Assembly (NCBI RefSeq): GCF_020184175.1
Contig: NC_065532.1
Location: forward strand, 14,942,001-15,006,000
Direction: 5' to 3'
Source of the DNA: Aphis gossypii
Lineage: Eukaryota; Arthropoda; Insecta; Hemiptera; Aphididae
DNA: 64,000 nucleotides
Shown here one piece after another: positions 30,601-42,020 of the stretch. Position 1 is the stretch's first letter. Every line of letters starts with the position of its first letter. A model generated the notes under the pieces. It ran no database searches, was not told the DNA's origin, and saw nothing but the letters and a program-made list of their open reading frames with translations. A program made the translations under genes and the position numbers.

Positions 30601-33600
30601 TAAATTAATATACTATCGTCTATCTTGGACTTTTGATACAAATATTTACAAATCGTCTATAATTTATATCATATTAGTATAGGTAATGCTTATACTGATT
30701 ATTTATCAATAAACAACTTTTCGTTAAAGGTTCATATCTTAGTTCATGATTAAAACCAATAACTACAATTTAATGTACAGTGTATATAGGTACCTCTATT
30801 ATCTAAAAATAATTTATACGATTGTACACCGACCTTTGGTGAGGAAGGTAATTAGGTAATTGATGTAGGCCCCGATAACACTTTAACAATCAAACAGAAA
30901 AATAGGGAATAACGGTCGTTGCAATTTTAGACGTTGTACAGTGTTCTGATTGAACGGAATTGAGTTTATAAAACATTGTTTTAAATTACATTAATATTTT
31001 CGAGTAGTTTTTTGGTGATCTGCGTCATTCTTTAAATATAATTTCGTAAGTTTCTTTAAAATTTAACATGGACAGTATTGGAAAATGGTTGGACGAAGAT
31101 GAATATTTATTCACAAAATCAATGCACGCTTATATTGAGAGTCGTATTATTTGGGACCTTAAACGATTACCATTGTCTGTATTTCGCATAAAAAAGAATC
31201 GTTATGAAAATCCAGTATACCGTTATAGTGTCAGTGTCTTAGTGGTGTCGTTTGTGCATTTTTTAATTCCTACTAATTTCAAACTAATGAAATGTCTATT
31301 TTTTATTTTTAGGCTCCTGAAAATGAACTTCGTAAGGTAAATGTCAACAGTGGTGAACGGATACTCTCTGAACATGAGTTGCGCATACAGCGTTCTTTAC
31401 AAAGACTCAATCTTCCTGAATGGTACAAGACATGCAATGTACCGGCTCAAGGATTTATTTTGAAGAGACATAGTGATGCTGGTTATACAACCAGTATGTC
31501 TAGTCTATCGTCAAATCAATCGCAGTCACCAAAAATGTATTCTAATTACAGTAAGTAGTATTTAAAATAAAAAATGTAAATGTTCGTTTTCTGTTTAAAA
31601 TTAAAAATGTATTGTTGTTACAGATAATACACTACTTAGCCCCCAAACGCATGCTGCAACTAAGAATTTCTCGCGTTGGAGTACTAGCCGTTTGAATGGA
31701 TCAAATTCTAATAGTACATCTCCTTGTAGTTCCACACGATCATCATTTAACTATCGTCAACCATATTTGGGTTGGAGATCTCAGGAAAAATTGTCCAAAC
31801 CTAGAACCCCAGCCGAACGACTTGCTGCTGGATTACTTGCTCAACAACAACATGAACAGGTAATTATTTTAAGTTATAACAAAGCATCACAATCACTTTT
31901 TATTATTTTAGTAATTTTAAGTCTGTTGCGTAGATTTTGTAATTAATAAATTTTCTTTTAATTTAATAGATTAAGTAAACAGATAAAATAGTATAATATT
32001 AAACAGATGATTCTCAATAGCTACCTTTCGTATGTAACACCTATAACTCATACCATCTCCAAACAGAATTAATATTTAAAAATATCATAGATTTATAGAT
32101 CATTAATGATGGAAGAGCTATAAGATGAGAACTATCTGCAGTTTATGATTTTAATACTTATAAGTTATAATATTTCATTGACAGGGATAATCAATGTGAA
32201 AATCTGACATTATGAATACTTGTCATAAAATAAATACATTAATTAAAAACATGAAATAAATCACATATTTCAATTTTCAATAGTAATTAATTTATGTATT
32301 TAGTTATCTATTTTATTTATTTTTTGATTATTATTTCTCTGTTATAAAGACATGCCAAACAAGCTTATCTGAAGTACAGTCATCAATTAAAGAAGTAACA
32401 TCAGCTATAGCCAACTATGTATCGTCGTCAACACCGGATGGAAGTAAAGAAAGGCTGAATACTGATCAGGATACTCCATCTAGGTAAAAATTAGCTACAT
32501 AATAATGTAAAAATATAATGAATTGAATATTTTGAATTGTTTTTATTGTTAGATGCCCATCATTCAAAGGTAGCACAGGTCGCTTATGTTGGCTGGAAAG
32601 TTCATTTGTGGGCAACAAGCGTCCTAGTCTAACAAGAGACACACCACCATCAGAATTAAGTACACCACCGTCACATCGAAAAGCTACATCTGTCAGACAA
32701 ACTCAAAACAATGGTAGTTGGGTCAATGGTGAGTGTGAATATACGTAGACAAGGCTAGCTGCCACGTACAAAAAATTGGACACTGCCTGCTGTGTAGAAG
32801 CCGATAAAATGCTTATCGAAACAATATCATATGATATAGCACTTGAACAGCTTTTGTTGGACTACCTTTAGATTTTATTTATTTATTTTGTAATTTGTTT
32901 TCGTTTTAGTATAAGCGAGTTAGTTGTTAATAATGTTTTATTTTTTTTATGTATGTTGCACTCGAGCAAAATTTAAACATTGTAGATTATTTTTTTTATT
33001 ATTATTTATAAATAAGCTGAATGAAAACGTAGAGCATGACAAAATTAATGATTATTTTTTGTATGTTTAATTCTTTTTAGTATAAATTAATTGATTTCAA
33101 TTGTCAATGTTATAATGAAAAAAAAAAGGTAATATTTAATTAAAAGGAAAACTCACTGGGACATTTCAATACATTTTTGTGTAAATATTTCTTTAAATAA
33201 GAAATTATTTGTTACTTGATTATAAAACCAATTGATTTATAATGAACTAAGACATTATAAATAAAACAAAATAAAAACAAGTGAAGTATATATTTTTAAT
33301 AAACCTATACATTGTATACAAATATTGTCAAATATTGACAAGTCTTATAAGTTATTTTTTAAAGTTAATTTTTATGTTGCTTTTGCAGTGTACTGTGTAT
33401 ATTATATGGAGCTAAACATATTATGAAATTGAAAATATATTTTTCATTATTTACATTAATAACTGTAATTAATATATGAATATATGGTGCTAGATCAATT
33501 GTAATATTTTATCTAACCATTTATGGAGACTACTTGAAATCTATTTTAAAATTTCCTAACATAATAAGACATTCTTAACAATGACAGTCTTTTGTATATG

Positions 33601-36600
33601 TTCATAAAAAATAATTTATTAAGTATATGTGCAATACTATCTGCGTTATTAGTTTCAATATGATATGTAAATTTATTTTAAAAATTCATGAATTTGAATA
33701 GGCTTTTAAATGTATTATATTGTTTTTAGGAACCTAACAATATATTTATTTTCATGAATCATAATTTATACTTATTATACTTATTTATTCATGATGTTTA
33801 TTAATAATTTATTATTAAATAATAAACAAACTTTGAAATTAGATATTACTACAAAGATGACCTTTTTATATATCTCACATACTTCCCTCGGTGCTGCAAA
33901 CTATCATCATTTCAGTAGAACCTTTAAAACATTGTTGTATACAAATATTTATTCATCATATACTCTTGTATTTGATTTACAAAATTTATAATTATTTATA
34001 AATTATATTCTATATCATAAATATAATATGTATGTTGCTTTTTAATGTTACTAGTTAAATGTTTTTTTATCACATTATTATGTACATATTATATGATTTA
34101 ATGATAAGCTAATTTTAGTGTCTAATTATAAAATTTTCCAAATTTCAAACATAATGATGTAATCATTTTTTGACCAGTGAACTAAATATTTGTTATTCAA
34201 ACTTCAAAGTTAAGTTTTTACCCAAAAATATTTAAAGCATGGTCAATATAGGTACCATAAGCCTGTTTTATTTTTTTTATTATTGATTGAATTTTACATT
34301 TTTAAAATTTTTTACATACTATTTGAACAATTTTAATAATTTAATGTTTAAGCAATCCTATTTCAACCTTATACATTATATTATTATGATAATTTATAAT
34401 TTTTTTACATTTAAATGTCATTATTTCGGATATAATTCAATAAAATATTGATGTTTTCAAATAATTTATCCTTCTCCCCATGTCTTTAATTTAGAGTAGT
34501 TTCTAATGTAATCAACAATTGCATTAAATTTATTTTTATATTTTTCTTTTACCTTGTCAACAAAACTTTATTATTCTACCTAATAAATATTTTGTTCACT
34601 AGATACACAAAATCTATTACTAAGTTTTGTAATTACATTATAATAGCCGCATAAGTACATCAAACAATATTGTTTAAGTATAATAATGCAAATTATTTTA
34701 TTACATGTACTTTTTTTATCTAAACATTATATATTATATTATTATAAATACTATAATGTAAGCCGACTAAGACGCGCCTGTTTTTACCCCCTCAACAAAA
34801 TTATAACCATAAGACAATAATAAATAGTGTATTTTGTTTACGATTTTTAAATGTTTAAAAATAAATTGCTTACTCAGCTAAATTCAATTTTTTTATTGTT
34901 TTATGTCGTTATTTTATAATGTTTCCTAAACAATTGTGATTAGGTACGAAAAAACTAAACTTTTGATTGTGCATTTTGCCATTCCATTGTATATTCTATA
35001 GTGCCATTTCGTGCATGTGTTTTCTCAACGCGATTTTTATTATTTCACTGCGCCATATGCATTATTTATTATATTGTTTTCAACCTGCTGTAAAATATTG
35101 AGCTTTATCATGTCGTTCATTAAAATTAATTTTGACTATTATTATTATACTATACTGAGAGAATTTTTTTTTATTTCTTTTGCGATTGTTGAGAATTCAC
35201 TTTTTGGCACGAATAATTACAGATCGGCCAAGTCCCGGTTCGACGACTATGGATGACGTACTAAACTCGTTATTAGGGTTGCAGTTCCAAGGGACGACCG
35301 CTAATAATGCTAGGTATCACCACCTACCCCATCAACACCGTCGCGGTAGCGATGCCGACGAAAGCAGCGGTAGGAACCTTAGACGAAGGCCCTACGCTGC
35401 TTCAGGTACGGCCAACGTGTAAGTGTGTTAAAAATGCGTTTGTATAGAAATCTCAACAACGACAAAATCAAAATTGTTTTCCCCCGTCATTCCGTCGGTA
35501 TTATTTCTATTTATTTATTTTTCAACCGTAGTTGCTGTGTGAACGTTTTATGTATTATATATATTATATATTTTAGTAGACTAGGAAATATTATATTATT
35601 GTGTCGTATTAGTATATTTATATTATTATAGTCTTTAGTCGTGTTTGTGTGCTATATAGTATCGTTTTAAAAACTTGAAGGAAAAAAAAATAAGGATTTG
35701 TTAAACTTATTTTTTTTTTTTATGAACGTTTGAACTCGGAACTTAGCAAAGCACGATAGCCAATGAGACCGCGTGACACTCGCGAAAAATAAAATCTGTC
35801 TTTAAACCCGAACGTTTCGAACTCGATTCTATATACCGAACCGATAAACCATTCGAACAATTCGATTAATCTCGAACGTGCCCCGCGATGAGTTCAAAGC
35901 GTTCGAGAACCCGTCTCTGGGACAAGTAAAAAAAATCAAAAAAAAAAAAAAAATCACCTGTTTATACAACGTGCAGTTTATATAACATTAGAGTCGTTGC
36001 ATAATATTATACTAGCTATTATAATCTTCTAATCCTCGTCGAATCGCGTGCGCGTGACGCGTACACAGTTTCAGGTAACGCGTCGGCGGCAGCGGCAGCA
36101 TCAGCGTCGACGCCCCCGAAAAAACAACAACAGGCGGCCCCCGCCGGAGCGATCCGTTGCCGGTACTCGGAGTGTCGGCTGACGGCCACCGTTTCCGAGG
36201 CCCGGCGCACGTTCAAGATGTGCCACAACTGCAACCACATGTACTGTTCGAGGCGTTGCCGGCGCGCGCACTGGCAGAACCACCGGAAGACGTGCCTGGA
36301 CCGGCGCACGGCCTCGCTGTGCCCGTCCATCGTGGAAGCGATCCGGACCAACGACCGGTGCTCCGAGCGGCTGTCCACGATCGCCCGGCGAGGTTACCTG
36401 ACGCACGGTCGCGGAGCGGTCAAGTGCTATTTCTCGGGCGTCGAGCTGGCCGACAAGTTCGTGCGGGGCGGCGGCGACGACATACACTGCGAACCGGTGT
36501 ACGCCAAGTGGACGGACATCGACCCGGAACTGGACGCCCTGGCGCAGCTGTGCAAGACGTACAATCCGGACACGCGGTACGTGCTGCACGTGTCCGTGTG

Positions 36601-37135
36601 CGTGTTGAGCGAGGTGCCGGGCCCGGGACCGGTGCAGTGGGAGCGGCACGTGGTGTACAAGTGCGCCAAGATGCACCTGGACAAGAGCCTGCGCGCCTCC
36701 GAAGCCGCCTCGTCGGAACCCGCGGCCGCCGCGACCGCGGACGACCGTGGCGGCGGCGGCGGCGGCCCGGACACTCTGATACTGACCTCGTTGCCGGGCC
36801 GCGACCGGCGGGACGTGCGCACGGCCCGCCGCGTGTGCTTCGTCAACGTGCAGCGGCACCTCCGGCAGAGGGGCGTCGAGCTCCGGCACCAGTTCCCGGA
36901 CGTGCACCGGAAGCTGTGCGAGTACGTGGACGGCGGCCCGGACGTCACGTTCACGCCGGTCACGGTGTACCCGCGGGACAGGGCGTCCGGCAAGACGTTC
37001 ATGTGCATCATCATGCCGGACACGGAACCCGAGAAGCTGAGCCTGTTGCCCGGGGACAGCGCCAGGGTGCAGACGATCGACGTCGGCCGAGAGAACGCCA
37101 CCGCAGCAGCTGCAGATGACCGTACTCAGCAGTAA
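9660..37135 (+). CDS. Probable apical junction molecule (AJM-1-like), MYND-like zinc finger protein
   Basis: Exons read by phase: 9660-9846, 15724-15888, 19989-22587, 31313-31550, 31624-31859, 32350-32483, 32553-32728, 35223-35405, 36075-37135, all with GT-AG borders. They give about 1,659 residues if one frame break in exon 3 is allowed. An in-frame TAG at 9642 fixes the ATG at 9660. Residues ~118-983 are disordered, with acidic runs, eight histidines (near 21170), proline motifs (PPLPPQPP near 22150) and a basic patch (21910-21995). Later exons carry compact conserved-looking motifs (SEHELRIQRSL, LNLPEWYK, MDDVLNSLLGL). The last exon has C-x4-C, then CHNC, YCSRRC, HW and H-x3-C (residues ~1335-1380), a MYND-like finger, followed by a ~280-residue folded domain. 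This layout fits the AJM1/C9orf172 family of epithelial junction proteins; the family call is from memory. The coding exons are far GC-richer than the introns. Confidence 0.65.
9973..9991. repeat. (CA)n microsatellite
   Basis: About nine tandem CA units follow the first coding exon of the AJM-1-like gene. A plain dinucleotide repeat with no sign of function. Confidence 0.85.
13567..13586. repeat. (TA)n microsatellite
   Basis: About ten tandem TA units within intron 2 of the AJM-1-like gene. Simple repeat. Confidence 0.8.
13844..14156. mobile_element. Foldback (long-arm palindromic) MITE
   Basis: The left end (GGTGTAAAATGATTGCGC) and the reverse complement of the right end (GGTGAAACATGATTGCGC) agree at 16 of 18 bases. 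The similarity continues through most of the element: the ACCTTTTTAC, ATTGCCCTTCTAA and CAATACxCTATTTAAAA words occur in both arms in inverted order. The two arms of about 150 bp meet near 13990-14010. There is no coding capacity. I could not identify a convincing target-site duplication, so the superfamily is unassigned. It lies in intron 2 of the AJM-1-like gene. Confidence 0.75.
15889..19988 (+). other. Intron 3 of the AJM-1-like gene
   Basis: A 4.1-kb AT-rich intron between donor gaag|gtaaca and acceptor ttttccag. It holds a pogo/Tigger-like MITE (19266-19426). A stretch at about 16880-17060 shares wording with the AT-rich repeat family at 38.8-41.4 kb. No further exon was found. Confidence 0.55.
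19266..19426. mobile_element. Pogo/Tigger-like MITE with TA target duplication
   Basis: Terminal inverted repeats CAGTCAAACTTTCATA (left) and CAGTGAAACTTTCATA (right, reverse complement) agree at 15 of 16 bases, and both ends are flanked by TA. CAGT-(N)-AAAC ends with TA flanks are typical of Tc1/mariner pogo-Tigger elements. At 161 bp with no transposase it is non-autonomous. It lies in intron 3 of the AJM-1-like gene. A long reading frame across it is accidental. Confidence 0.75.
20779..20848 (+). other. Frame break inside the central exon of the AJM-1-like gene
   Basis: The frame carried in from upstream ends at TGA 20846-20848. The frame continuing to the donor at 22588 is open only from 20779, after a TAA at 20776-20778. 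Both sides are clearly coding: GC-rich and in-family, with the downstream frame resuming as SSENLSEDSGFGDQ. One additional base within 20779-20845 would join them. The total of all coding exons is also one base short of a multiple of three. Candidates are an assembly or sequencing indel (six A's at 20777-20782 are adjacent), a real allele, or a recoding event. A 26-nt GT-AG intron (20775-20800) restores the frame on paper but is too short for insect splicing. Confidence 0.8.
22810..22950 (+). CDS. Possible alternative 3'-terminal exon of the AJM-1-like gene
   Basis: After an AG at 22808-22809 the sequence turns GC-rich and stays open in phase 0 for 46 codons up to TAA at 22948-22950. That is exactly the phase left by the donor at 22588, only 222 bp upstream. 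The translation is polar and Gly/Arg-rich with motifs such as GGSEFCGSFGTRGERG. If used, it would end the protein after residue ~1030 and remove the MYND-like finger. The acceptor has only a modest pyrimidine tract (tatatatag) and no AATAAA lies close downstream. It may instead be a cassette exon with a donor inside, or chance. Confidence 0.35.
   Translation, partial: VSGNNMGGSEFCGSFGTRGERGRLSERNQYTQRSIVVLYERSTVVL
31068..31214 (+). CDS. Alternative first coding exon of the AJM-1-like gene (short isoform)
   Basis: ATG at 31068 sits in a good context (A at -3, G at +4), with an in-frame stop just upstream (31047-31049). It opens 49 polar codons (start MDSIGKWLDEDEYLF) ending at a phase-0 GTATAC donor at 31215. 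The next acceptor (31312) is also phase 0, so the exon splices cleanly into the conserved APENELRKV segment. This would make a protein of about 720 residues lacking the disordered N-terminal half but keeping the MYND-like finger. Its promoter would lie around 30850-31060. The alternative is a chance open frame: the donor is not strong and the intron would be only 98 bp. Confidence 0.45.
32729..35222 (+). other. Intron before the MDDVLNSLLGL exon of the AJM-1-like gene
   Basis: A 2.5-kb AT-rich intron from GTGAGT at 32729 to the acceptor attacag at 35222. Read-through at its 5' end adds only six codons before TAG at 32746, so intronic polyadenylation could give a second truncated form; AATAAA words occur near 33260. 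No exon was found inside. Confidence 0.5.
35406..36074 (+). other. Last intron of the AJM-1-like gene, with a TTCGAA-rich patch
   Basis: A 669-bp intron. A GC-richer segment at 35720-35935 contains a CCAAT box (about 35761) and a dense set of TTCGAA/TCGAAC words, including GAACGTTTCGAAC (about 35811) and a TTC-NN-GAA pair (about 35901). It is followed by a poly-A run at 35938-35953. The patch resembles an internal regulatory module or promoter rather than ordinary intron, but function is not shown. Confidence 0.45.
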
Positions 37136-38145
37136 ACGCTCCTGCCTATGTATCCCTCGTGCCCCCCCGCGCGGTGCTGGTAATGATTTGGAGCTTTTTC
37201 CGAGCATATTATACAGTAGTATTATATATAATATAGGTTGTACCCGGGCTCGTACGCGTGATATTGTTACGATTTTGTTGGTTTTTTAAAATATTTACAC
37301 GAATTAATACTGCAGCTGCAGATGCGCGCGGACCCTATTCTCCTATATAGAATCTTCGAGAAACTCGATGACGTTTTATTCCGACTTTATATAATAAGTA
37401 CCCGAACTTTACAACCGTTTGTAGCTCTCCCGCGGTAATCGTAACCCGTAGGTACCTATTAAATATAGAAAATGTATTAAAAAGTTCAAAAGACAGTGTT
37501 AATATATTATACCTATAGTTATAGCTATACCTTATATAGTGTTAATGACGGGCACAACGCGGCGTTAAGACACTACATGTTATTGTCGTAGTGTCTACAT
37601 TGATAACTTTTTAGGTTACCCGTATAATATAAATTACGCATATTATTTAGTATTTTAATTATTATTGTTTATAATATTTACCATTATTTACTCATTATTA
37701 TTAATCATGTTATTCGTTATTTTATGATTATTATTATTACTATTGTTGTTATTACATTTATACATTTAATAATATTAATATACCTATATTCGAGTGTATT
37801 TTTGATTGAGTTGCGCGTCAGAGATTTTATGTATCGCTACTTATATAATATATATATATATAGTGGTTAATGTCAGGACTATTCAGAAAAAATGTAAATG
37901 TCAGTCAGGTATCCTAGTAAAAACGCATTTTGGATTTTCTATTATGAGAATAATTTCTTACTTGAATTTTGTATACCTACTTATTATAAAAAAAAAATTG
38001 TTTTTAATTCATTAACTAGTTTTATATATACTTCTTCTCGGGTAAAACAACAGATGTATAGTGTAGGTGCAAATAATTTAATAAAAGTTTACGGATGATG
38101 GAGATCTAAATATTTTTGAATAAAGCTCACATTTGAGGATCAAAC
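37136..38145 (+). other. 3' UTR of the AJM-1-like gene
   Basis: After the TAA at 37133-37135 the sequence falls from very GC-rich to AT-rich within about 100 bp. AATAAA hexamers occur at about 38079 and at 38119-38124, the latter within TTGAATAAAGC and the better candidate for the poly(A) signal, giving a UTR of about 1 kb. No coding sequence follows. Confidence 0.45.
38119..38124 (+). terminator. Candidate poly(A) signal, AJM-1-like gene
   Basis: Canonical AATAAA about 1 kb past the stop codon. An alternative AATAAA lies about 40 bp upstream. Confidence 0.4.
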
Positions 38146-39380
38146 TAATCCGTAGGTATAACAACACTCCCCTATCAATATTTTAAACATTTTCGTTTTT
38201 TTTTTTATTTAAAAATATTACCTATATTCACCTATCTTAGAATAATAATAATAAGACAATGATATTTGATATATATCTAAATAACAAAGGGACTGATGGG
38301 TAACTATAGACTGTAGTATTACTAGTTTATAATAATCAAACATATATTTATGTAAAAGTAAAAATCAAAAAGTTTTTAATTTAAATTAATTTATATTGAA
38401 GAATTTTTTTTATTTCCGGAATGTATTGCTCTAATATTACAAATTTACAATTATAAAAAAATATAATAATAATAATAAAATGATATATATCTAATACTCG
38501 TTAAATGTGAAAAAATGAGAAGGCTACCTATACCTCTTAATTACTCCTCTTCCATCCATCACTATCACTGTTGATCAGCCATATATATATACACATCACA
38601 CATAAATAAATTATTTACTTACTAAAATAATTCATGGATTAGTGTACCGATTTGTCTTCAATATTTCTCCAATAACCCGCCTCTGTCGACCAGTCACGAA
38701 AACGTGTGTTATACATATTATTATAACTACATTACTTAAAAACAGTATTATTTATTATATTAGGTATGTATGTATATAGCTACTATTGTACAGTAATAGT
38801 ATACACGATAACATTTTCAAAATATTTTGATTTTTTTTTTTTAAGCTACCTATTAATAGACAACTGAAATTTTCGATTTTTCTGAGTATTTTTTTTAAAA
38901 AAATTTTGAGTGCCCAAAAAAATTGAAAATTGAATACAAAGTTTCTCATAAACCGTTCTTATTGTACCTACTTAAAAAAAAAAATCAAAAATCGTTTTTC
39001 ATAATTTTATTCTATAAGCGTTTAAAGTTCAAATTTTTACGATATTGTGTAACGATAACGATTTTAAATATTTTCTACTACCTTTAGGTAGCTGTGTCAC
39101 CCGCGTACTCTGTCTCCGTGAATAGTTGTTTTTAAATTGTGGGACTATTTCTTTGTCTTATAGTCATTTCGATCATAAAATGCTATAAAGTGTACGTTTT
39201 GGGTACCTATTATACCTATATGCAAAATAATAATAATTTAAGATGTTTATAAATTTTCGTAAATATACATAAAAATAATTTTTTTTTCACATTAATATCA
39301 TTATTCTTACAATCAGAAAATATTATATAATAATTAAATAATAATATAACGTCGTTAAATCAATAACAATAATAATGATT
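38146..39380. other. Intergenic DNA
   Basis: AT-rich sequence between the AJM-1-like gene and the isolated promoter-like segment. It contains one copy of the AT-rich repeat (38810-39070). No gene was recognised. Confidence 0.5.
38810..39070. repeat. AT-rich dispersed repeat, copy 1
   Basis: It shares an ordered series of words with the segments at 40095-40690 and 40905-41440. These are TTTTCAAAATATTTTGA, then ACAACTxAAATTTTC, TTTTTCTGA, TTGAAAATTxAATACAAAG, AAGCGTTTAAAGTTCAAATT and AACGATAACGATTT. Several mismatches per word show an old family. No coding capacity. Confidence 0.6.
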
Positions 39381-39703
39381 ATCGAGCAACAAAATTGGGC
39401 GTGGCATTCTGTGGGGTTTCGCATCGCACAGCCAATCAGTGCGCTGAAGACTTACAATGCTACTTTTCTATTGGTTATTATTATTATTGAATTCATTTTA
39501 CCGTATCTTAATTTTTAACTACCCGAGTTTCGAGATTAGATTCGTCAGTCGTAGTTCGAACGCAGTGATCTACACTTCAAAAGTTCAAACCCTGCAGGAC
39601 CGTTCAAGCACCGAGCCGTTGTCAGTTGTCTGCACATTTCATATACGTCGACAATAATTATTGATTCATCGTAGATTCTATGAGCACCTATACACATTCT
39701 GAG
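39380..39703 (+). promoter_or_regulatory. Orphan promoter and possible first exon
   Basis: A GC-richer island between repeats. It has a CCAAT box (39432-39436), a second in reverse orientation (39470-39474) and an initiator-type TCAGTC at 39545-39550, about 110 bp downstream of the first CCAAT. There is then about 155 bp of exon-like sequence in which ATG at 39680 opens eight codons (MSTYTHSE), running straight into a phase-0 donor GAG|GTTAGT at 39704. I found no downstream plus-strand exon before TIMM29, so the product is unknown: a lncRNA, a gene with far-off exons, or a decayed promoter. Confidence 0.4.
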
Positions 39704-40094
39704 GTTAGTCGTAGGCAATTGTTTAACTACATACTTTAAACAATTATTTTATTATATTATATAATATCAAAATACATATAAGTCGAAATTCAAATTTTAT
39801 AGGAGAGACACAAAATGTATTTTGTGTAACTTATTATGTTCCCATTTCGAAATAAATGAAATAAAGATACACATTCTATTAGGTACATACTATAGGAGCA
39901 CGTAGATATGTTTCGTTTTCACACCAAATAATGTGTTTTGATACAAATAAATTTTTTTAGTAAAAATCTGAAAATGTCCAAATATTGGACATGTTCCCTA
40001 ACAAAAGTAGTACTCAAACCTCCAGTACACTGTCAGGTATAACAGTAAAAAATTTGGTCAATTAATTAGATATTAGCATTTTCTTTACCTATAC

Positions 40095-40690
40095 ATGATT
40101 CAATTTTCAAAATATTTTGCTTATTTTAATGTTATTTATAGGCATTTAAAATATTCGTTTTTGTTTAGTTCTTTTTATCATAAATATCGATTCAATTTTT
40201 TGGCTAAATTAAAATACTTAGCAATGTACCTAATACAAAGTTCCTCATTAGTTAGTCTTATAGTGATTCAAAAATTATATGTATTAAGAATATTACATAT
40301 TATATTAAGAATACATAGTGACATAGACAAAACTTGTCGAAATAATGCTTCAATTTCAAACTTCGGTGGTGGTTTCCGATGGCAATTTTCACTAAATGTT
40401 TATATTAGTGTTATCTATCAGTTAAATTTCCAAAATATTTATTTAATAAATATTTATTTTTTTGATTTTTCTGAGAATTTTTTTTGTAGTGTCGATAAAA
40501 AAATGTTAGGTGCCTATAAAAACTTGAAAATTTAATACAAGGTTTCTTAGAAGTTGTTCTTGTTGAATTTAAGAAAAAATCAAAAATCATAAGTCACAAT
40601 TTTTTTATAAGCGTTTATAGATGAAATTTTTACGACATACCTATGTCAAAATCTGAAACATTTGCAAGTAATTTTGTAGTTGAAAAATCA
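40095..40690. repeat. AT-rich dispersed repeat, copies 2 and 3 in tandem
   Basis: The block contains the family wording twice. One copy has ACAAAGTTCCTCATTAG and CTTATAGTGATTCAAAAATT near 40235-40280; the other has ACTTGAAAATTTAATACAAG near 40525 and a following CAAAAATC. The 146-codon open frame across it is a by-product of the repeat and is not a gene. Confidence 0.6.
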
Positions 40691-40904
40691 TAAAATTGTT
40701 TGTGTTTATATCTAAGATTAAAAAATTCAACAATAAGTTTTCCATAGTTTTCCTTCAAGTAACTATAGAGAACTTAAAGCATCATTATAGGAACAATTTT
40801 AAGTGCGTTTGAATTTTAAATTTTTACGAAATCGCGTATAACGATAACGATTTATTCTTAAACAATTTTAAATATTTGTTATTATTCAAAAATATAAGTC
40901 ATAG

Positions 40905-41440
40905 ATGAAAATTTTCAGCAGATATTTAGATTGGCATTTTCTTTACATGATTTAATTTTCAAAATACTTTGACTTTTTTTGAGAAATTTATAGACAACTA
41001 AAATTTTCAATTTTTCTGAAAATTTTTTTTTGAAGTGTCGATAAAATTTTTTTGGCCCAATCAAAATACTTGAAAATTTAATATAAAGTTCCTTAAATAG
41101 TTATTCTTATAGTGATTAAAAAATTATAAGAATACATATTCACGATTTTTTTTTATTAGCATTTGAAGTTCAAATATTGACAAAAATTTGTCAAAATCAT
41201 GAATATTTGCAAATATTAATTAAATAAATTTTGTAATTAAAATGTATAAAAAATGTTGTTTAATTAACTAATAGTTGAAAATGTAATTCGAGATTTTTCA
41301 TATGTTTGGCTTACAATAATTATAAAAGTACTTAAATTTTGAGGTATTCTGGTCATTTCTGTTCAGAATCGTTTTTCATATGCTATGATATCTATCATTG
41401 GATTAAAATTTAATACATCCATTATTGTGACCTACAATAC
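40905..41440. repeat. AT-rich dispersed repeat, copy 4 with a recognisable end
   Basis: It repeats the same series (TTTTCAAAATACTTTGA, CTTGAAAATTTAATATAAAG, CTTATAGTGATTAAAAAATT). It ends with CAGAATCGTTTTTCATATGC and a following ATCATTxxATTxAAATTTAAT, which also occurs at about 28380-28440 (CAGAATCGTTTTCCGTATAC). The shared end suggests an element boundary rather than random AT-richness. Confidence 0.6.
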
Positions 41441-41657
41441 AGTAGAGCATTTTTACTCACTTCTTTAATTTTATTATTGTTCTTATATTATATTTATATT
41501 ATAAAACGCAGTAGCTATTGATATGGTTATAATGGTTATAGTATATACCAGATACCTAGACAGTGAAATACATATTATGTTGAATTTGAATTTTTGTAAT
41601 ACATTAATATTCAATGCTTGGTCTACCTATCAGCTTAATATATGTCTTACTTAAACT

Positions 41658-42012
41658 CAAGCCTGGGCATAAACGAGTTAAAAAATTAAAGTTAAGTTAA
41701 TTTTAACTTTTTTGAATTTAATTTTCATTAACTTAATTTTTAACTTAATTGATGTTTATTTATATTAACTTAATAAATAACGAGTTATTTTTAATAAAAT
41801 CTATAAAATCTATAAAATTTTATAAATAATTAAATTATAAATAAACCTAACCTAACACTAACATATAAAAAATAACTTTTTTTTAACTTTGAACTTATTA
41901 AAAAGTTTAAAAAATATATGTATAAACTTTTAACTTTAAACTTTTTCTTATTGATGCATATTAACTTAACTTAACTAAGTTAAAAAAAATCATTAACTTT
42001 TGCCCAGCCTTG
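41658..42012. mobile_element. hAT-type MITE with 8-bp target-site duplication
   Basis: Termini CAAGCCTGGGCA (41658) and, in reverse complement, CAAGGCTGGGCA (42012) match at 11 of 12 bases. The element is flanked on both sides by the identical 8-mer CTTAAACT (41650-41657 and 42013-42020). An 8-bp duplication and short CA-starting termini are hallmarks of the hAT superfamily. The 355-bp interior is almost pure TTAACTT-type AT sequence without coding capacity, so the copy is non-autonomous. The intact duplication implies a fairly recent insertion. Confidence 0.88.
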
Positions 42013-42020
42013 CTTAAACT

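Larger units (their letters stand above)
22588..31312 (+). other. Intron 4 of the AJM-1-like gene
   Basis: An 8.7-kb intron from GTAAGA at 22588 to the acceptor tttttag before 31313, both phase 0. It contains a possible alternative terminal exon (22810-22950) and an alternative first coding exon (31068-31214). It also has a GC-richer patch at 26690-26800 with the 12-bp palindrome GGCGGTACCGCC (26775-26786), another at 27560-27660, and a repeat end at about 28380-28480. Most of the rest is featureless AT-rich DNA. Confidence 0.55.
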